Positions 51,150 through 60,251 of a stretch of DNA of 64,000 bases are shown here, piece by piece. This DNA is from Gemmatimonadota bacterium (GTDB lineage: Bacteria; Gemmatimonadota; Gemmatimonadetes; Gemmatimonadales; Gemmatimonadaceae). A model generated the notes under the pieces. The model did no database searches and was not told the DNA's origin. It saw only the letters and a program-made list of their open reading frames with translations. Where the stretch lies: NCBI GenBank assembly GCA_016182795.1, contig JACPFW010000037.1, forward strand, positions 1 to 64,000, read 5' to 3'. Each line of letters opens with the position of its first letter. Position 1 is the stretch's first letter. Position numbers and translations under genes: made by a program.

Positions 51150-51674
51150 ATGGCTATGCTGTCGTTTGACACCCGATCGCTGGACAACGGCGCGGTAACC
51201 GTGGAAGCGGTGCTGCCGCCGTCCGACGGCGTTTGGTTGGACGAAGACATTCTGCGCCCGATTGGTGAGGGGCTCCGGGTCACCGGACGCCTCTCGGCGG
51301 CTGGCGCGGGACGGTACTACTTCAGCGGACACCTCTCCGGTGCCACGCAGCAGGAGTGCCGGCGGTGCCTGGTGCCGGTGGAGAGGGACGTGACTGCCGA
51401 TGTGCACGTGCTCTTCGCCGAAGCTGGGGGAGAGGATGACGACGATCCGGACGTCTTCCCGTTGGAAGGCGCTCAGGGCGACGTGATTGACCTGCGGCCC
51501 GCGGTGCGGGAGCAGTGGCTGCTGGAGGTTCCGCCGTTTCTCGAGTGCCGCCCGGACTGCAAGGGGCTGTGCCCGAAGTGCGGCGCCGACCTCAACGCCG
51601 GCGCGTGCACCTGCGCGCCGGAGATTGACCCCCGATGGGATGCGCTGCGGAAGACCCGCAACGCGTCCGAATGA
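51150..51674 (+). CDS. yceD: YceD family protein (DUF177)
   Basis: 174 residues. YceD genes sit before rpmF in many bacteria, and their products are linked to 23S rRNA or ribosome biogenesis; the exact role is not settled. The family Cys motif near the N-terminal half is CRRCLVPVERD. A C-terminal zinc-ribbon-like segment reads CRPDCKGLCPKCGADLN and CTC. Met-3 (51156) is the likelier start given the promoter position, which would remove two residues. rpmF begins 23 bases downstream. Confidence 0.88.
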   Translation: MAMLSFDTRSLDNGAVTVEAVLPPSDGVWLDEDILRPIGEGLRVTGRLSAAGAGRYYFSGHLSGATQQECRRCLVPVERDVTADVHVLFAEAGGEDDDDPDVFPLEGAQGDVIDLRPAVREQWLLEVPPFLECRPDCKGLCPKCGADLNAGACTCAPEIDPRWDALRKTRNASE

Positions 51675-51697
51675 CCTGACCCTGTCACGAGACGACG

Positions 51698-51880
51698 ATG
51701 GCCGTCCCGAAGAGAAAGACCTCGAAGCGCAAGAAGCGGGCCCGCAACACGCACAAGAAGGCCCCGGCGATCAACATTCAGGCCTGCCCGAAGTGCGGCG
51801 CGATGAAGCAGCCGCATAAGGTGTGCCCAGAGTGCGGCTTCTACGCCGGCGAGCAGCGGGTTACCAAGAAGGGCAGCTGA
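51698..51880 (+). CDS. rpmF: 50S ribosomal protein L32
   Basis: 60 residues. It starts MAVPKRKTSKRKKRARN, the standard L32 opening. Two CxxC pairs (CPKC and CPEC) form the zinc-binding version, so this is not a zinc-independent paralogue. The gene stands between yceD and plsX, the common arrangement that couples ribosome and fatty-acid synthesis genes. Confidence 0.96.
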   Translation: MAVPKRKTSKRKKRARNTHKKAPAINIQACPKCGAMKQPHKVCPECGFYAGEQRVTKKGS

Positions 51881-51882
51881 CG

Positions 51883-52911
51883 TTGGCGCGCATCGCGTTG
51901 GACGCCATGGGCGGCGATCACGCTCCCACGGCGACGATTGCGGGCGCGCTTCTCGCCCTCCAGGAACTCGCCCCGGAACACGGCATCCAGCTGGTTGGCC
52001 GTCCCGACGTCATCCGCGCTGAACTCGAGGCGCAGTTGGCCGGGGCGGCGCCTGCCGTGCGCGATGCCGCGGCGCAACGCCTGACCGTCGTCGAGGCCGC
52101 CGAAGTGATCGAGATGACGGACAAGCCGTCGGTCGCGATCCGCGGCAAGCCCAACAGCTCAATGGCCGTCGGCCTTCGCCTGCAGGCCGAGGGGCAGTCC
52201 GATGCGTTCGTCAGCGCCGGCAACACCGGGGCGCAGATGGCGGCGTCGACCTTCATTCTTCGACTGCATGCGGGGCTCAACCGCCCCGCCATCGCCACGC
52301 TCTTTCCGAGCGCGCGCGAGCCCGTCGTCGTGCTCGACAGCGGCGCCAACGTCGACTGCGCGGCCGAAGAACTCGTGCAGTTCGCGCGGCTCGGTGCCGT
52401 GTACGCCGAGGACATCCTCGGCCGCTCTAATCCCGCGGTCGCGCTCCTCTCCGTCGGCGAAGAGCCGGAGAAGGGGAATGCCGCGGTCAAGGATGCGCAC
52501 CAGACGCTCGCCGCCGCCGGCGGCCTGAACTTCGTCGGCAATGTCGAAGGACGCGACGTGCCGATGGGCGCTTGCGACCGCGGCCCCGTGGACGTGGTGG
52601 TCTGCGACGGCTTCGTGGGCAACGTGCTCCTCAAGTTCTACGAGAGCGTGCCCAAGCTGATCTTCGGCCTGCTCGCCAAGAGCGGCGTGACCAAGGAGCA
52701 GCTGAGCGGCGCGCTCAAGAATCTCGACTACGCCGCGCATGGCGGCGCCCCGCTGCTGGGTCTCAAGGGCGTCTCGATCATCTGCCACGGCAAGTCGTCC
52801 CCTGAAGCAATCAAGAACGGCATTCTCGTCGGACTGCGCGCCGCGCAGTCGCGAATGAGCGACCATATCGGACAGCGACTCGCGTCCACGGCCGAAGGAG
52901 CCACTCGATGA
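51883..52911 (+). CDS. plsX: Phosphate acyltransferase PlsX
   Basis: 342 residues from an unusual TTG at 51883, two bases after rpmF; no ATG or GTG fits, as the typical N-terminus ARIALDAMGGDHAP follows at once. It makes acyl-phosphate from acyl-ACP for phospholipid synthesis. Landmarks are IRGKPNSSMAVGL, SAGNTGAQMA and CDGFVGNVLLK. The stop overlaps fabH (ATGA). The TTG start may keep expression low. Confidence 0.94.
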   Translation: MARIALDAMGGDHAPTATIAGALLALQELAPEHGIQLVGRPDVIRAELEAQLAGAAPAVRDAAAQRLTVVEAAEVIEMTDKPSVAIRGKPNSSMAVGLRLQAEGQSDAFVSAGNTGAQMAASTFILRLHAGLNRPAIATLFPSAREPVVVLDSGANVDCAAEELVQFARLGAVYAEDILGRSNPAVALLSVGEEPEKGNAAVKDAHQTLAAAGGLNFVGNVEGRDVPMGACDRGPVDVVVCDGFVGNVLLKFYESVPKLIFGLLAKSGVTKEQLSGALKNLDYAAHGGAPLLGLKGVSIICHGKSSPEAIKNGILVGLRAAQSRMSDHIGQRLASTAEGATR

Positions 52912-53897
52912 AGCGCCCCATCGCGATGATCGCGGGCACCGGCCACGCCGTGCCAAAGAAAGTCCTCACCAACCACGACTTCGCGGCCCTCGGCATCGAT
53001 ACGAATGACGAGTGGATCACCGACCGCACCGGCATCAAGCAGCGCTACATTGCCGGCGAGGGCGAGTCGCTGACGTCGCTCTCGGCGGATGCCGCGCGCC
53101 AGGCCATGAAGGCGGCCGGCGTGACCGCGTCGGAACTCGACATCATCGTGCTGGGCACCGCGTCGCCCGACCGGCTGCTGCCAGCCACCGCCGTCGAGGT
53201 GCAGGCCGCGCTCGGCGCGTCGCGCGCCGCGGCCTTCGACATCTCGGCGGCGTGCAGCGGCTGGGTGTACGGCGTGCAGATCGCCGAAGGGTTGATGGCC
53301 CTGCAGAGCGCCGAAACGGTGCTCGTCATCGGCGCCGAGACGCTGTCGCGCATCGTGAACTGGAAGGACCGCAACACCTGCGTGCTGTTTGGCGACGGCG
53401 CCGGCGCCACCGTGCTGCGCCGCTCCACCAAGGGGCGCGGCATTCTCTCGGCGTACATGCGCAGCGACGGTACGCTCGCCGATCTGCTGCATCGTCCCGC
53501 CGGCGGCGCGCTGCGCCCCGTGACGCCCGAGGTGCTCGCCGAGGGCTCCAACTGCATCACGATGGCCGGACGCGAGGTGTTCAAGAACGCCGTGCGCTCG
53601 ATGGCCGAGGCGTGCGACCGCGCGCTCGATGGCGCCAAGTTGTCGTCCGCCGACATCGACCTGCTGATCCCGCACCAAGCGAATATCCGCATCATCGAAG
53701 CGACCGCCAAGCACGCCAACATCCCGATGGAGAAGGTCTACGTCAACGTGGACCGCTACGGCAATACGTCGGCGGCGTCGGTGCCGATCGCGCTGGATGA
53801 AGCGCTGCGCGCCGGACGCATCCGCGAGGGGATGACCGTGATGTTCGTCGCGTTCGGCGCCGGCTTCACGTGGGGCAGTCTGGTGGTGCGGTTCTAA
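52908..53897 (+). CDS. fabH: Beta-ketoacyl-ACP synthase III
   Basis: 329 residues. It starts fatty-acid chains by joining acyl-CoA with malonyl-ACP. The triad is Cys in DISAACSGWVYG, His in LIPHQANIRI and Asn in YGNTSAAS. The N-terminal DEWITDRTGIKQR is typical. Translation is coupled to plsX by a 4-base overlap; fabD follows after ten bases. Confidence 0.96.
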   Translation: MKRPIAMIAGTGHAVPKKVLTNHDFAALGIDTNDEWITDRTGIKQRYIAGEGESLTSLSADAARQAMKAAGVTASELDIIVLGTASPDRLLPATAVEVQAALGASRAAAFDISAACSGWVYGVQIAEGLMALQSAETVLVIGAETLSRIVNWKDRNTCVLFGDGAGATVLRRSTKGRGILSAYMRSDGTLADLLHRPAGGALRPVTPEVLAEGSNCITMAGREVFKNAVRSMAEACDRALDGAKLSSADIDLLIPHQANIRIIEATAKHANIPMEKVYVNVDRYGNTSAASVPIALDEALRAGRIREGMTVMFVAFGAGFTWGSLVVRF

Positions 53898-53907
53898 CGA
53901 GCGGCGC

Positions 53908-54840
53908 ATGCAACTTCTTCTCCTGTTCCCCGGCCAGGGATCCCAGAAGCCCGGGATGGCCAAGGATCTCGCGGCGCAGCTTCCGGCCGCGCGCGACGTG
54001 TTCGCGGCGGCCGACGCCGCCCTTGGCACGCCGCTGTCGACGCTCTGCTTTGAGGGGCCGGCTGGCGAGCTGACGCGCACGCACAATGCGCAACCCGCGC
54101 TGTTGGCCCATGGCGCCGCGGTGTGGGCGGTCGTGCGCGAACGCGCGGCGAAGCACGTGGCGGCGGCGGCCGGGCACTCGCTCGGCGAGTTCTCGGCGTA
54201 TCACGCGGCCGGCGCTCTGCCGTTGGCCGATGCCGTCCGACTAGTGCGCCGGCGCGGCGAACTGATGTACGAGACCGGCATGCAGCGACCGGGGGCGATG
54301 GCGGCCATTCTCGGTGAACTGCAGCGCCCGATCGACGACATTTGCGCGGAGGCCAGTGCGGCCGGCGCGGTGGTCCCCGCCAACTACAATGCACTCGAGC
54401 AGGTGGTGATTTCGGGCGAGGTGGCGGGTGTGGAGCGGGGCATGGAACTGGCCAAGGCGGCGGGAGCCAAGCGGGCGGTGCGCTTGCAGGTCAGTGGCGC
54501 GTTCCATTCGCCGCTGATGGAGCCCGCGCAGTCCGGATTGGCCGATGCGCTCGGCGTCGCGTCGTGGGGCCAGCCTTCGTGGCCGGTTTTCTCCAACGTC
54601 ACCGCCGGCCCCGTCACTGACGCGGGCGTGGCTCGCGACCTTCTGTTGCGCCAGCTCACGTCGCCGGTACGCTGGGTGGCCGTGATCCAGGCGATGGCCG
54701 CCGCGTATCCCGAGGGAACGTTCGTGGAGATGGGCCCGGGCAATGTGCTCACCGGCCTGCTCAAGCGCCTCGCTCCCAACCACGCGGCCAGGACGTGCGG
54801 CACGGTGCCGGAAGTCGAAGCGCTTCTCTCAAGTCTGTAG
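53908..54840 (+). CDS. fabD: Malonyl-CoA:ACP transacylase
   Basis: 310 residues. It moves malonyl groups from CoA to ACP. FPGQGSQKPGM opens the protein, the nucleophile Ser is in GHSLGEFSAY, the catalytic His in SGAFHSPLM, and QPALLAHGAA is present. Ribosome site before ATG 53908 is weak (GAGCGG). Confidence 0.96.
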   Translation: MQLLLLFPGQGSQKPGMAKDLAAQLPAARDVFAAADAALGTPLSTLCFEGPAGELTRTHNAQPALLAHGAAVWAVVRERAAKHVAAAAGHSLGEFSAYHAAGALPLADAVRLVRRRGELMYETGMQRPGAMAAILGELQRPIDDICAEASAAGAVVPANYNALEQVVISGEVAGVERGMELAKAAGAKRAVRLQVSGAFHSPLMEPAQSGLADALGVASWGQPSWPVFSNVTAGPVTDAGVARDLLLRQLTSPVRWVAVIQAMAAAYPEGTFVEMGPGNVLTGLLKRLAPNHAARTCGTVPEVEALLSSL

Positions 54841-54865
54841 ATCTCTTCCTTCTCCCATCTCCCCC

Positions 54866-55597
54866 ATGATCTCTCTTCAGGGTAGAGTCGCCCTCGTCAC
54901 CGGTTCCACCCGGGGCATTGGCCGCGCGATTGCCGAGACGCTGGTGAAGTGCGGGGCGCGCGTGGCGGTGGTGGGACGTGACCTCGCCGGCGCCGAGAAA
55001 GTGGCGGCTGAGCTCGTGGAGGCGCGCGGGTTCGCCTGCGACGTGTCGGACCCCGCGTCGGTGACGATGCTGGTCCAGTCGGTGGAAGACGCTTTTGGTC
55101 AGCTCGACATCCTGGTCAACAACGCGGGGATCACGAAGGACAACCTGATGGCCCGCATGAAGGACGACGACTGGGACGCCGTGCTGGCGACCAACCTGCG
55201 CTCGGCGTTCGTGGCCACGCGTGCCGCCCAGCGCGGCATGATGAAGCGCCGCTGGGGGCGGATTATCAACATCACCAGCGTTGTCGGCCTCATCGGCAAC
55301 AAGGGGCAGGCCAACTATGCGGCGTCCAAGGCGGGGCTGATCGGGTTCACCAAGGCGGCGGCCAAGGAGCTGTCGTCGCGGAACATTCTGGTGAACGCCG
55401 TGGCCCCCGGATACATCCAGACCGATATGACGGCGCAGCTCAACGAGGAGGCCAAATCCGCACTCTCCTCGCAGATCCCCCTCGGCCGCCTGGGTGAACC
55501 CGGCGACATTGCCGAGGCGGTGGCCTTTTTGGCCTCGGATCTGGCCGCCTACATCACCGGGCAGGTCCTGGTGGTGGATGGCGGGATGGTGATGTAG
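54866..55597 (+). CDS. fabG: 3-oxoacyl-ACP reductase
   Basis: 243 residues, SDR fold. It reduces 3-ketoacyl-ACP with NADPH. The cofactor motif is [21 protein letters not shown] is FabG-typical, and the Ser/Tyr/Lys set lies in NITSVVG and YAASKAG. ATG 54866 was used; the frame from 54743 lies inside fabD. The upstream gap is pyrimidine-rich (CTCCCATCTCCCCC) and lacks a purine ribosome site. Confidence 0.95.
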   Translation: MISLQGRVALVTGSTRGIGRAIAETLVKCGARVAVVGRDLAGAEKVAAELVEARGFACDVSDPASVTMLVQSVEDAFGQLDILVNNAGITKDNLMARMKDDDWDAVLATNLRSAFVATRAAQRGMMKRRWGRIINITSVVGLIGNKGQANYAASKAGLIGFTKAAAKELSSRNILVNAVAPGYIQTDMTAQLNEEAKSALSSQIPLGRLGEPGDIAEAVAFLASDLAAYITGQVLVVDGGMVM

Positions 55598-55659
55598 CGG
55601 AACGCGACATCAACTATATTAAGTCTTCACCCCACTCCAACGTTCGAGAGGATCGCGGT

Positions 55660-55896
55660 ATGGCCGACCATGGCAACAAGGTAAAGGACATCATCGAGAA
55701 GGAACTTGGCGTCGAGCGCGAGAAGCTGACCGCCGAAGCCAGCTTCATCGAAGATCTGGGCGCTGACAGTCTCGACATCGTCGAACTGGTGATGGAGTTC
55801 GAGAAGGAATTCAACATCGACATTCCGGACGAGGATGCCGAGAAGCTGCGCACGGTGGGCGACGCAATCGCGTACCTGAACCAGAAGCTCGGTTGA
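55660..55896 (+). CDS. acpP: Acyl carrier protein
   Basis: 78 residues, acidic. The phosphopantetheine Ser is Ser37 in [23 protein letters not shown] precedes the ATG at a good distance. A TATATT box at 55615-55620 may be an internal promoter, but no -35 is evident. fabF starts four bases downstream; the acpP-fabF pairing is nearly universal. Confidence 0.97.
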   Translation: MADHGNKVKDIIEKELGVEREKLTAEASFIEDLGADSLDIVELVMEFEKEFNIDIPDEDAEKLRTVGDAIAYLNQKLG

Positions 55897-55900
55897 GTCG

Positions 55901-57145
55901 ATGAAGCGCCGGGTTGTCATTACAGGTCTGGGATGCGTGACCCCCGTTGGCAACGACGTGGGGAGTTCGTGGCGCGCGCTGCTCGACGGGAAGTCGGGGG
56001 GCGCCCCGATCACGCACTTTGACGCCACGCAGCACAAGGTGCGCTTCGCGTGCGAACTGAAGGGCTTCGACCCGGCGCTGTATATGGACCGCAAGGAGAT
56101 CAAGCGGTCCGACCTGTACACGCAGTACGCGATGGCGGCGGCGGTGCAGGCGATGACCGACGCCGGCTTCGGCGATGGCACGGGCTACGACCCCCTGCAG
56201 ACGGGCGTGGTGATTGCCAGCGGCATTGGCGGCATCACGACGTTTGAGGATCAGCATACCGTGCTCATGAACTCGGGACCGGGACGCATTTCGCCGTTCT
56301 TCATCCCGATGTTCATTAGCGACATCGCCTCGGGCGTGGTCTCGATGCGTTTTGGCGCGAAGGGGCCGAACTTCACGACCGTGTCGGCCTGCGCGTCCTC
56401 CGGGCACGGCATTGGCATGTCGTTCCGCGCCATTCAGTATGGCGATGCGGACATCATGATCGCCGGCGGGGCCGAGGCGTCGGTGACGGCGATGTCGATG
56501 GCCGGCTTTGCCAACATGCAGGCGCTGTCGACGCGCAACGACGACCCGGCGCGCGCGTCGCGCCCGTTCGACGCAACGCGCGACGGCTTCGTGCTGGGCG
56601 AGGGTTCCGGCGTGGTGATTCTCGAGGAGCTTGAGCATGCCCGCGCGCGCGGCGCCCGCATTTACGGCGAGCTGGCCGGCTTCGGCATGACCGGCGACGC
56701 GTATCATCTCACGGGCCAGCCCGAGGACCACGAGGGCTTGCAGCGCGCGATGCGCCGCGCATTGCAGGATGGCGGACTCACCCCCGCCGAACTGCACTAC
56801 GTCAACGCGCACGGCACCTCGACGCCGCTGAACGACCCCAATGAGATCCGGGCTATCAAGAAGGTGCTGGGCTCGCACGCGTCGGCGGTGAACGTCAGCT
56901 CGACCAAGTCGTCCACCGGGCACATGCTCGGCGCGGCCGGCGCCGTGGAGACTATCTTCACGACGCTCGCCATTCACCACGGGATCGTGCCGCCGACGAT
57001 CAACCTGCAGTCGCCCGATCCCGAGTGCGACCTCGACTGCACGGCCAACGTGCCGGTCACGCGCACGGTGAGCGCGGCGCTCAACAACTCGTCCGGCTTC
57101 GGCGGGCATAACACGTCGCTTGCGCTCGTCCGGTTGCGGGACTGA
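55901..57145 (+). CDS. fabF: Beta-ketoacyl-ACP synthase II
   Basis: 414 residues. It elongates acyl-ACP with malonyl-ACP. The catalytic Cys is in VSACASSGHGIG, and the two His are in NAHGTSTPLND and STGHMLGAAGA. The N-terminal RRVVITGLGCVTPVGNDV and C-terminal NNSSGFGGHN are typical. It ends the fab run; mqnE begins four bases later, so fatty-acid and menaquinone genes may share a transcript. Confidence 0.96.
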   Translation: MKRRVVITGLGCVTPVGNDVGSSWRALLDGKSGGAPITHFDATQHKVRFACELKGFDPALYMDRKEIKRSDLYTQYAMAAAVQAMTDAGFGDGTGYDPLQTGVVIASGIGGITTFEDQHTVLMNSGPGRISPFFIPMFISDIASGVVSMRFGAKGPNFTTVSACASSGHGIGMSFRAIQYGDADIMIAGGAEASVTAMSMAGFANMQALSTRNDDPARASRPFDATRDGFVLGEGSGVVILEELEHARARGARIYGELAGFGMTGDAYHLTGQPEDHEGLQRAMRRALQDGGLTPAELHYVNAHGTSTPLNDPNEIRAIKKVLGSHASAVNVSSTKSSTGHMLGAAGAVETIFTTLAIHHGIVPPTINLQSPDPECDLDCTANVPVTRTVSAALNNSSGFGGHNTSLALVRLRD

Positions 57146-57148
57146 GCG

Positions 57149-58321
57149 ATGGCCACCCTACCGACGATTCCGCTTGACCGGATTCACGATCCGGCCCTTC
57201 GCCGCATCGGCGAGAAGGTCGCCGCCGGCGAGCGGCTCAGCGTTGACGAAGGACTCGCGCTGTACCGCACCGGCGACCTGACCGGGCTGGGGCTGCTGGC
57301 CGACGCGGTCAACCGCGCCAAGAACGGCGACGTCGTGACGTTCGCGTCGAACCAGCACATCAATCCGACGAACATCTGCGTCCTGCGGAAGACGTGCGTC
57401 TTCTGCGGTTACGCGCGCCTACCCAAGGAAGAGGGCGCCTACCGGTACACGATGGAGCAGGTGCTCGGCGAGGCAGCGCACGCCGCCGACGGGCTGACGC
57501 GCGAGTTCCACATCGTGGGCGGCCTCGACATGAAAGCCGGGCTGGCCTACTACCAGGAGATGTTCCGCACCCTGAAGGCGAACTTCCCGCACGTGCATAT
57601 CAAGGCGCTGACGGCGGTGGAGATTGCGCACATCGCGCGCATCGAGAAGATGCCATGGCGTGACGTGCTGGTCGCGCTGAAGGAAGCGGGGCTCGACACG
57701 ATGCCCGGCGGCGGCGCCGAGACGTTCAGCGCCGCGGTGCGCGAGCGCATCTCCGACAAGAAGCTCGCCGGCGCCGAGTACATCGGCGTGCATCGCACGG
57801 CGCACGAGGTGGGGGTTCGCACCAACTGCACGATGCTCTACGGGCACGTCGAGACGCTCGAGGACCGCATGGAGCACCTCGTGATGCTGCGCACCCTGCA
57901 GGACGAGACGGGCGGGTTCCTCGCCTACGTGCCGCTGGCGTATCACCCGGACGACAACGAGCTCGGCAAGGAGCTCGGTCGGCAGGGGACGGCGACGACC
58001 GGGTGGGATGACCTGAAGCAGCTGGCCGTCGGGCGGCTGTTCCTCGACAACTTCCAGCACATCAAGTCGCACTGGATCATGGTCACGCCGTTCCTGTCGC
58101 AGGTCGCGCTGCACTACGGCGTCAACGACCTCGAGGGGACGGTGGTGCGCGAGAAGATCTACCACGCCGTCGGGGCGCACACGCCGCAGGCGATGTCGCT
58201 CGATGCGATCCTGCACCTCATCCGCGGCGCCTCGCGCGTGCCGGCGGAGCGCGACTCGTTCTATAAGATCCTGCGCACGACGTTCGACGCCTCGCCGGTG
58301 GCGGCGGCCGGGGCCATCTGA
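57149..58321 (+). CDS. mqnE: Aminofutalosine synthase (radical SAM)
   Basis: 390 residues. It joins the MqnA product to the SAM adenosyl radical in the futalosine menaquinone pathway. The cluster motif reads NICVLRKTCVFC: Cys77, Cys83 and Cys86. That is CX5CX2C instead of the canonical CX3CX2C seen in MqnC here. The rest of the family pattern is present: REFHIVGGLDMK and LKEAGLDTMPGGGAETF. It overlaps mqnA by one base. Because the neighbours are mqnA and mqnC, the assignment is firm despite the motif. Confidence 0.93.
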   Translation: MATLPTIPLDRIHDPALRRIGEKVAAGERLSVDEGLALYRTGDLTGLGLLADAVNRAKNGDVVTFASNQHINPTNICVLRKTCVFCGYARLPKEEGAYRYTMEQVLGEAAHAADGLTREFHIVGGLDMKAGLAYYQEMFRTLKANFPHVHIKALTAVEIAHIARIEKMPWRDVLVALKEAGLDTMPGGGAETFSAAVRERISDKKLAGAEYIGVHRTAHEVGVRTNCTMLYGHVETLEDRMEHLVMLRTLQDETGGFLAYVPLAYHPDDNELGKELGRQGTATTGWDDLKQLAVGRLFLDNFQHIKSHWIMVTPFLSQVALHYGVNDLEGTVVREKIYHAVGAHTPQAMSLDAILHLIRGASRVPAERDSFYKILRTTFDASPVAAAGAI

Positions 58322-59166
58322 TGCGCGTCGGTCGCATCCGCTATCTGAACTGCGCCCCGGTGTACGGTGCAGTCGACCGCGGTGTGGTCACGCTCGACGC
58401 TGATCTTGTCACCGGCATTCCCTCGGAGCTAAACCGGGGCATGGCCGAAGGCAGCATTGACGTCTCGGTGGTGTCGGCCGTGGCCTACGCGCGCGATGCC
58501 GCCAAGTACCTCCTGCTGCCTGACCTCGCCATCTCGTGCAACGGCGAGGTGCGCAGCGTCATGCTGTTCTCCACGCGCCCGGTGCAGGAGCTGGGCGGAC
58601 AGCAGGTGCTCGTCACGCGCAGTTCCATGACGTCGGTGGCGCTGCTCGACCTGTTGTTTGAGCAGGTGTGGAAGGCGAAGCCGACCTTTGTGCCCGGCGA
58701 CGCCGAGGCCGATGACCTGCGCCGCGATCAGGCGCCAGTGGCGGCGCGGCTCGTGATCGGCGACGCGGCGCTGATGCTTCGTCACAAGGAACACCCCGTC
58801 GCCGCGGCCCACGGGCGCGACTACCCGTATGTGTACGACCTCGGCGTCGAGTGGAAGAAGTGGACTGGTCTGCCGTTTGTCTTCGCGGTCTGGGTGGCCC
58901 GCCGTGACGTCCGCCTGCGCGACGCGCTGCAGGTGCACGGCGCCCTGATGGAGAGCCGCGACTGGGGCCTCGCCAACCTGCCGCTGATCTCCAGCGAGGC
59001 GTCGGCCGCCTGCCAGCTGCCGCCCGCCGTCATTCACGAATACCTGGCCGGCCTCGACTACGGCCTCGGGCTCGAGTACCTGGAAGGGTTGTCGGAGTTC
59101 CTCCGCCGTCTCGAGCTCGCCGGCAAGGTGCCGCAGGGCAAGCTCGTCTTCCTGCCGGCCGCATGA
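58321..59166 (+). CDS. mqnA: Chorismate dehydratase
   Basis: 281 residues, periplasmic-binding-protein-like fold. It dehydrates chorismate to 3-enolpyruvylbenzoate, the first futalosine step. Family features are RVGRIRYLNCAPVY at the N-terminus, SVVSAVAYARDAAKYLLLP, and the RSSMTSVALLDLL loop. The start shares a base with the mqnE stop. mqnC follows after 36 bases. MqnB and MqnD are not in the window. Confidence 0.93.
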   Translation: MRVGRIRYLNCAPVYGAVDRGVVTLDADLVTGIPSELNRGMAEGSIDVSVVSAVAYARDAAKYLLLPDLAISCNGEVRSVMLFSTRPVQELGGQQVLVTRSSMTSVALLDLLFEQVWKAKPTFVPGDAEADDLRRDQAPVAARLVIGDAALMLRHKEHPVAAAHGRDYPYVYDLGVEWKKWTGLPFVFAVWVARRDVRLRDALQVHGALMESRDWGLANLPLISSEASAACQLPPAVIHEYLAGLDYGLGLEYLEGLSEFLRRLELAGKVPQGKLVFLPAA

Positions 59167-59202
59167 TTTACGAACCGCACGCCTCCCTTTTCCGCTCTGC
59201 CG

Positions 59203-60237
59203 ATGTCTGAACTCTCGAACCTCCTCGATCTCTACAAGCACGCGCCGCTCCTCGAGCTCGGCGCGCTCGCCGACGCCAGGCGGCGCGCGCTGCACCCCGA
59301 GGGTGTCGTGACGTACATCGTGGACCGCAACATCAACTACACGAACGTCTGTGTGGCCGACTGCGGCTTCTGCGCGTTCTACCGGCGCCCCAAGCACGGC
59401 GAAGGCTATACGCTGTCGTACGAGGAGATCGGCGCCAAGATCGAGGAGACCAAGGCCCTCGGCGGCGTGCAGATTCTCATTCAGGGCGGGCACAACCCGT
59501 ACATCCCGTTCGAGTGGTATCTCGAGCTCATCAGGTACATCAAGCGCCATCACCCGATCCACGTGCACGGCTTCTCGCCGAGCGAGGTGGATTTCTGGGC
59601 GACGCTGTACCGCATGGATGCCCGCGAGGTGGTGCGGCAGCTAATCGCGGCCGGGCTGGATTCCATTCCCGGCGGCGGCGGCGAGATTCTCGTGCAGCGC
59701 GTGCGCGACATCGTCGCGCCCAAGAAGGCCGGCGCCGACCGCTGGCTGGAGATCATGGAGATCGCGCACCAAGAGGGGCTCAAGACCTCGTGCACGATGA
59801 TGTACGGCATCGGCGAGACGCTGGAAGAGCGGATGGAGCACCTCCTTCGCCTGCGCGACGTGCAGTCGCGCACCAACGGGTTCACCGCGTTCATCACGTG
59901 GCCGCTGCAGCCCGAGAACACGCCGCAGTTGAGCCACCAGCCGAAGACCGACGCCGTGGAGTACCTGCGTACGGTGGCCTTCGCCAGGCTCGTCCTCGAC
60001 AACATTCCGAACATCCAGGCGAGCTGGGTGACGATGGGGCTCAAGATTGGGCAAATTGCCTTGTCGTATGGCTGCAACGATTTCGGCTCGCTGATGATCG
60101 AGGAGAACGTGGTGTCGGCGGCGAACACGACGTACCACACGACGACCGACGAGATGGAGCGGCTCATCGCCGACGCGGGCTTCACGCCGCGCCGGCGCCG
60201 GCAGGATTACCAGCTGATCGCCCCCGCAGCGGCATAG
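59203..60237 (+). CDS. mqnC: Cyclic dehypoxanthinyl futalosine synthase (radical SAM)
   Basis: 344 residues. It cyclises dehypoxanthinyl futalosine. The canonical radical-SAM cluster is Cys50-X3-Cys54-X2-Cys57 (NVCVADCGFCAFYR). Other landmarks are VQILIQGGHNP, LDSIPGGGGEILV, and TSCTMMYGIGETLEERMEH. It resembles MqnE in fold but has the normal spacing. Confidence 0.95.
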   Translation: MSELSNLLDLYKHAPLLELGALADARRRALHPEGVVTYIVDRNINYTNVCVADCGFCAFYRRPKHGEGYTLSYEEIGAKIEETKALGGVQILIQGGHNPYIPFEWYLELIRYIKRHHPIHVHGFSPSEVDFWATLYRMDAREVVRQLIAAGLDSIPGGGGEILVQRVRDIVAPKKAGADRWLEIMEIAHQEGLKTSCTMMYGIGETLEERMEHLLRLRDVQSRTNGFTAFITWPLQPENTPQLSHQPKTDAVEYLRTVAFARLVLDNIPNIQASWVTMGLKIGQIALSYGCNDFGSLMIEENVVSAANTTYHTTTDEMERLIADAGFTPRRRRQDYQLIAPAAA

Positions 60238-60251
60238 GAGAGGGCAGACCA

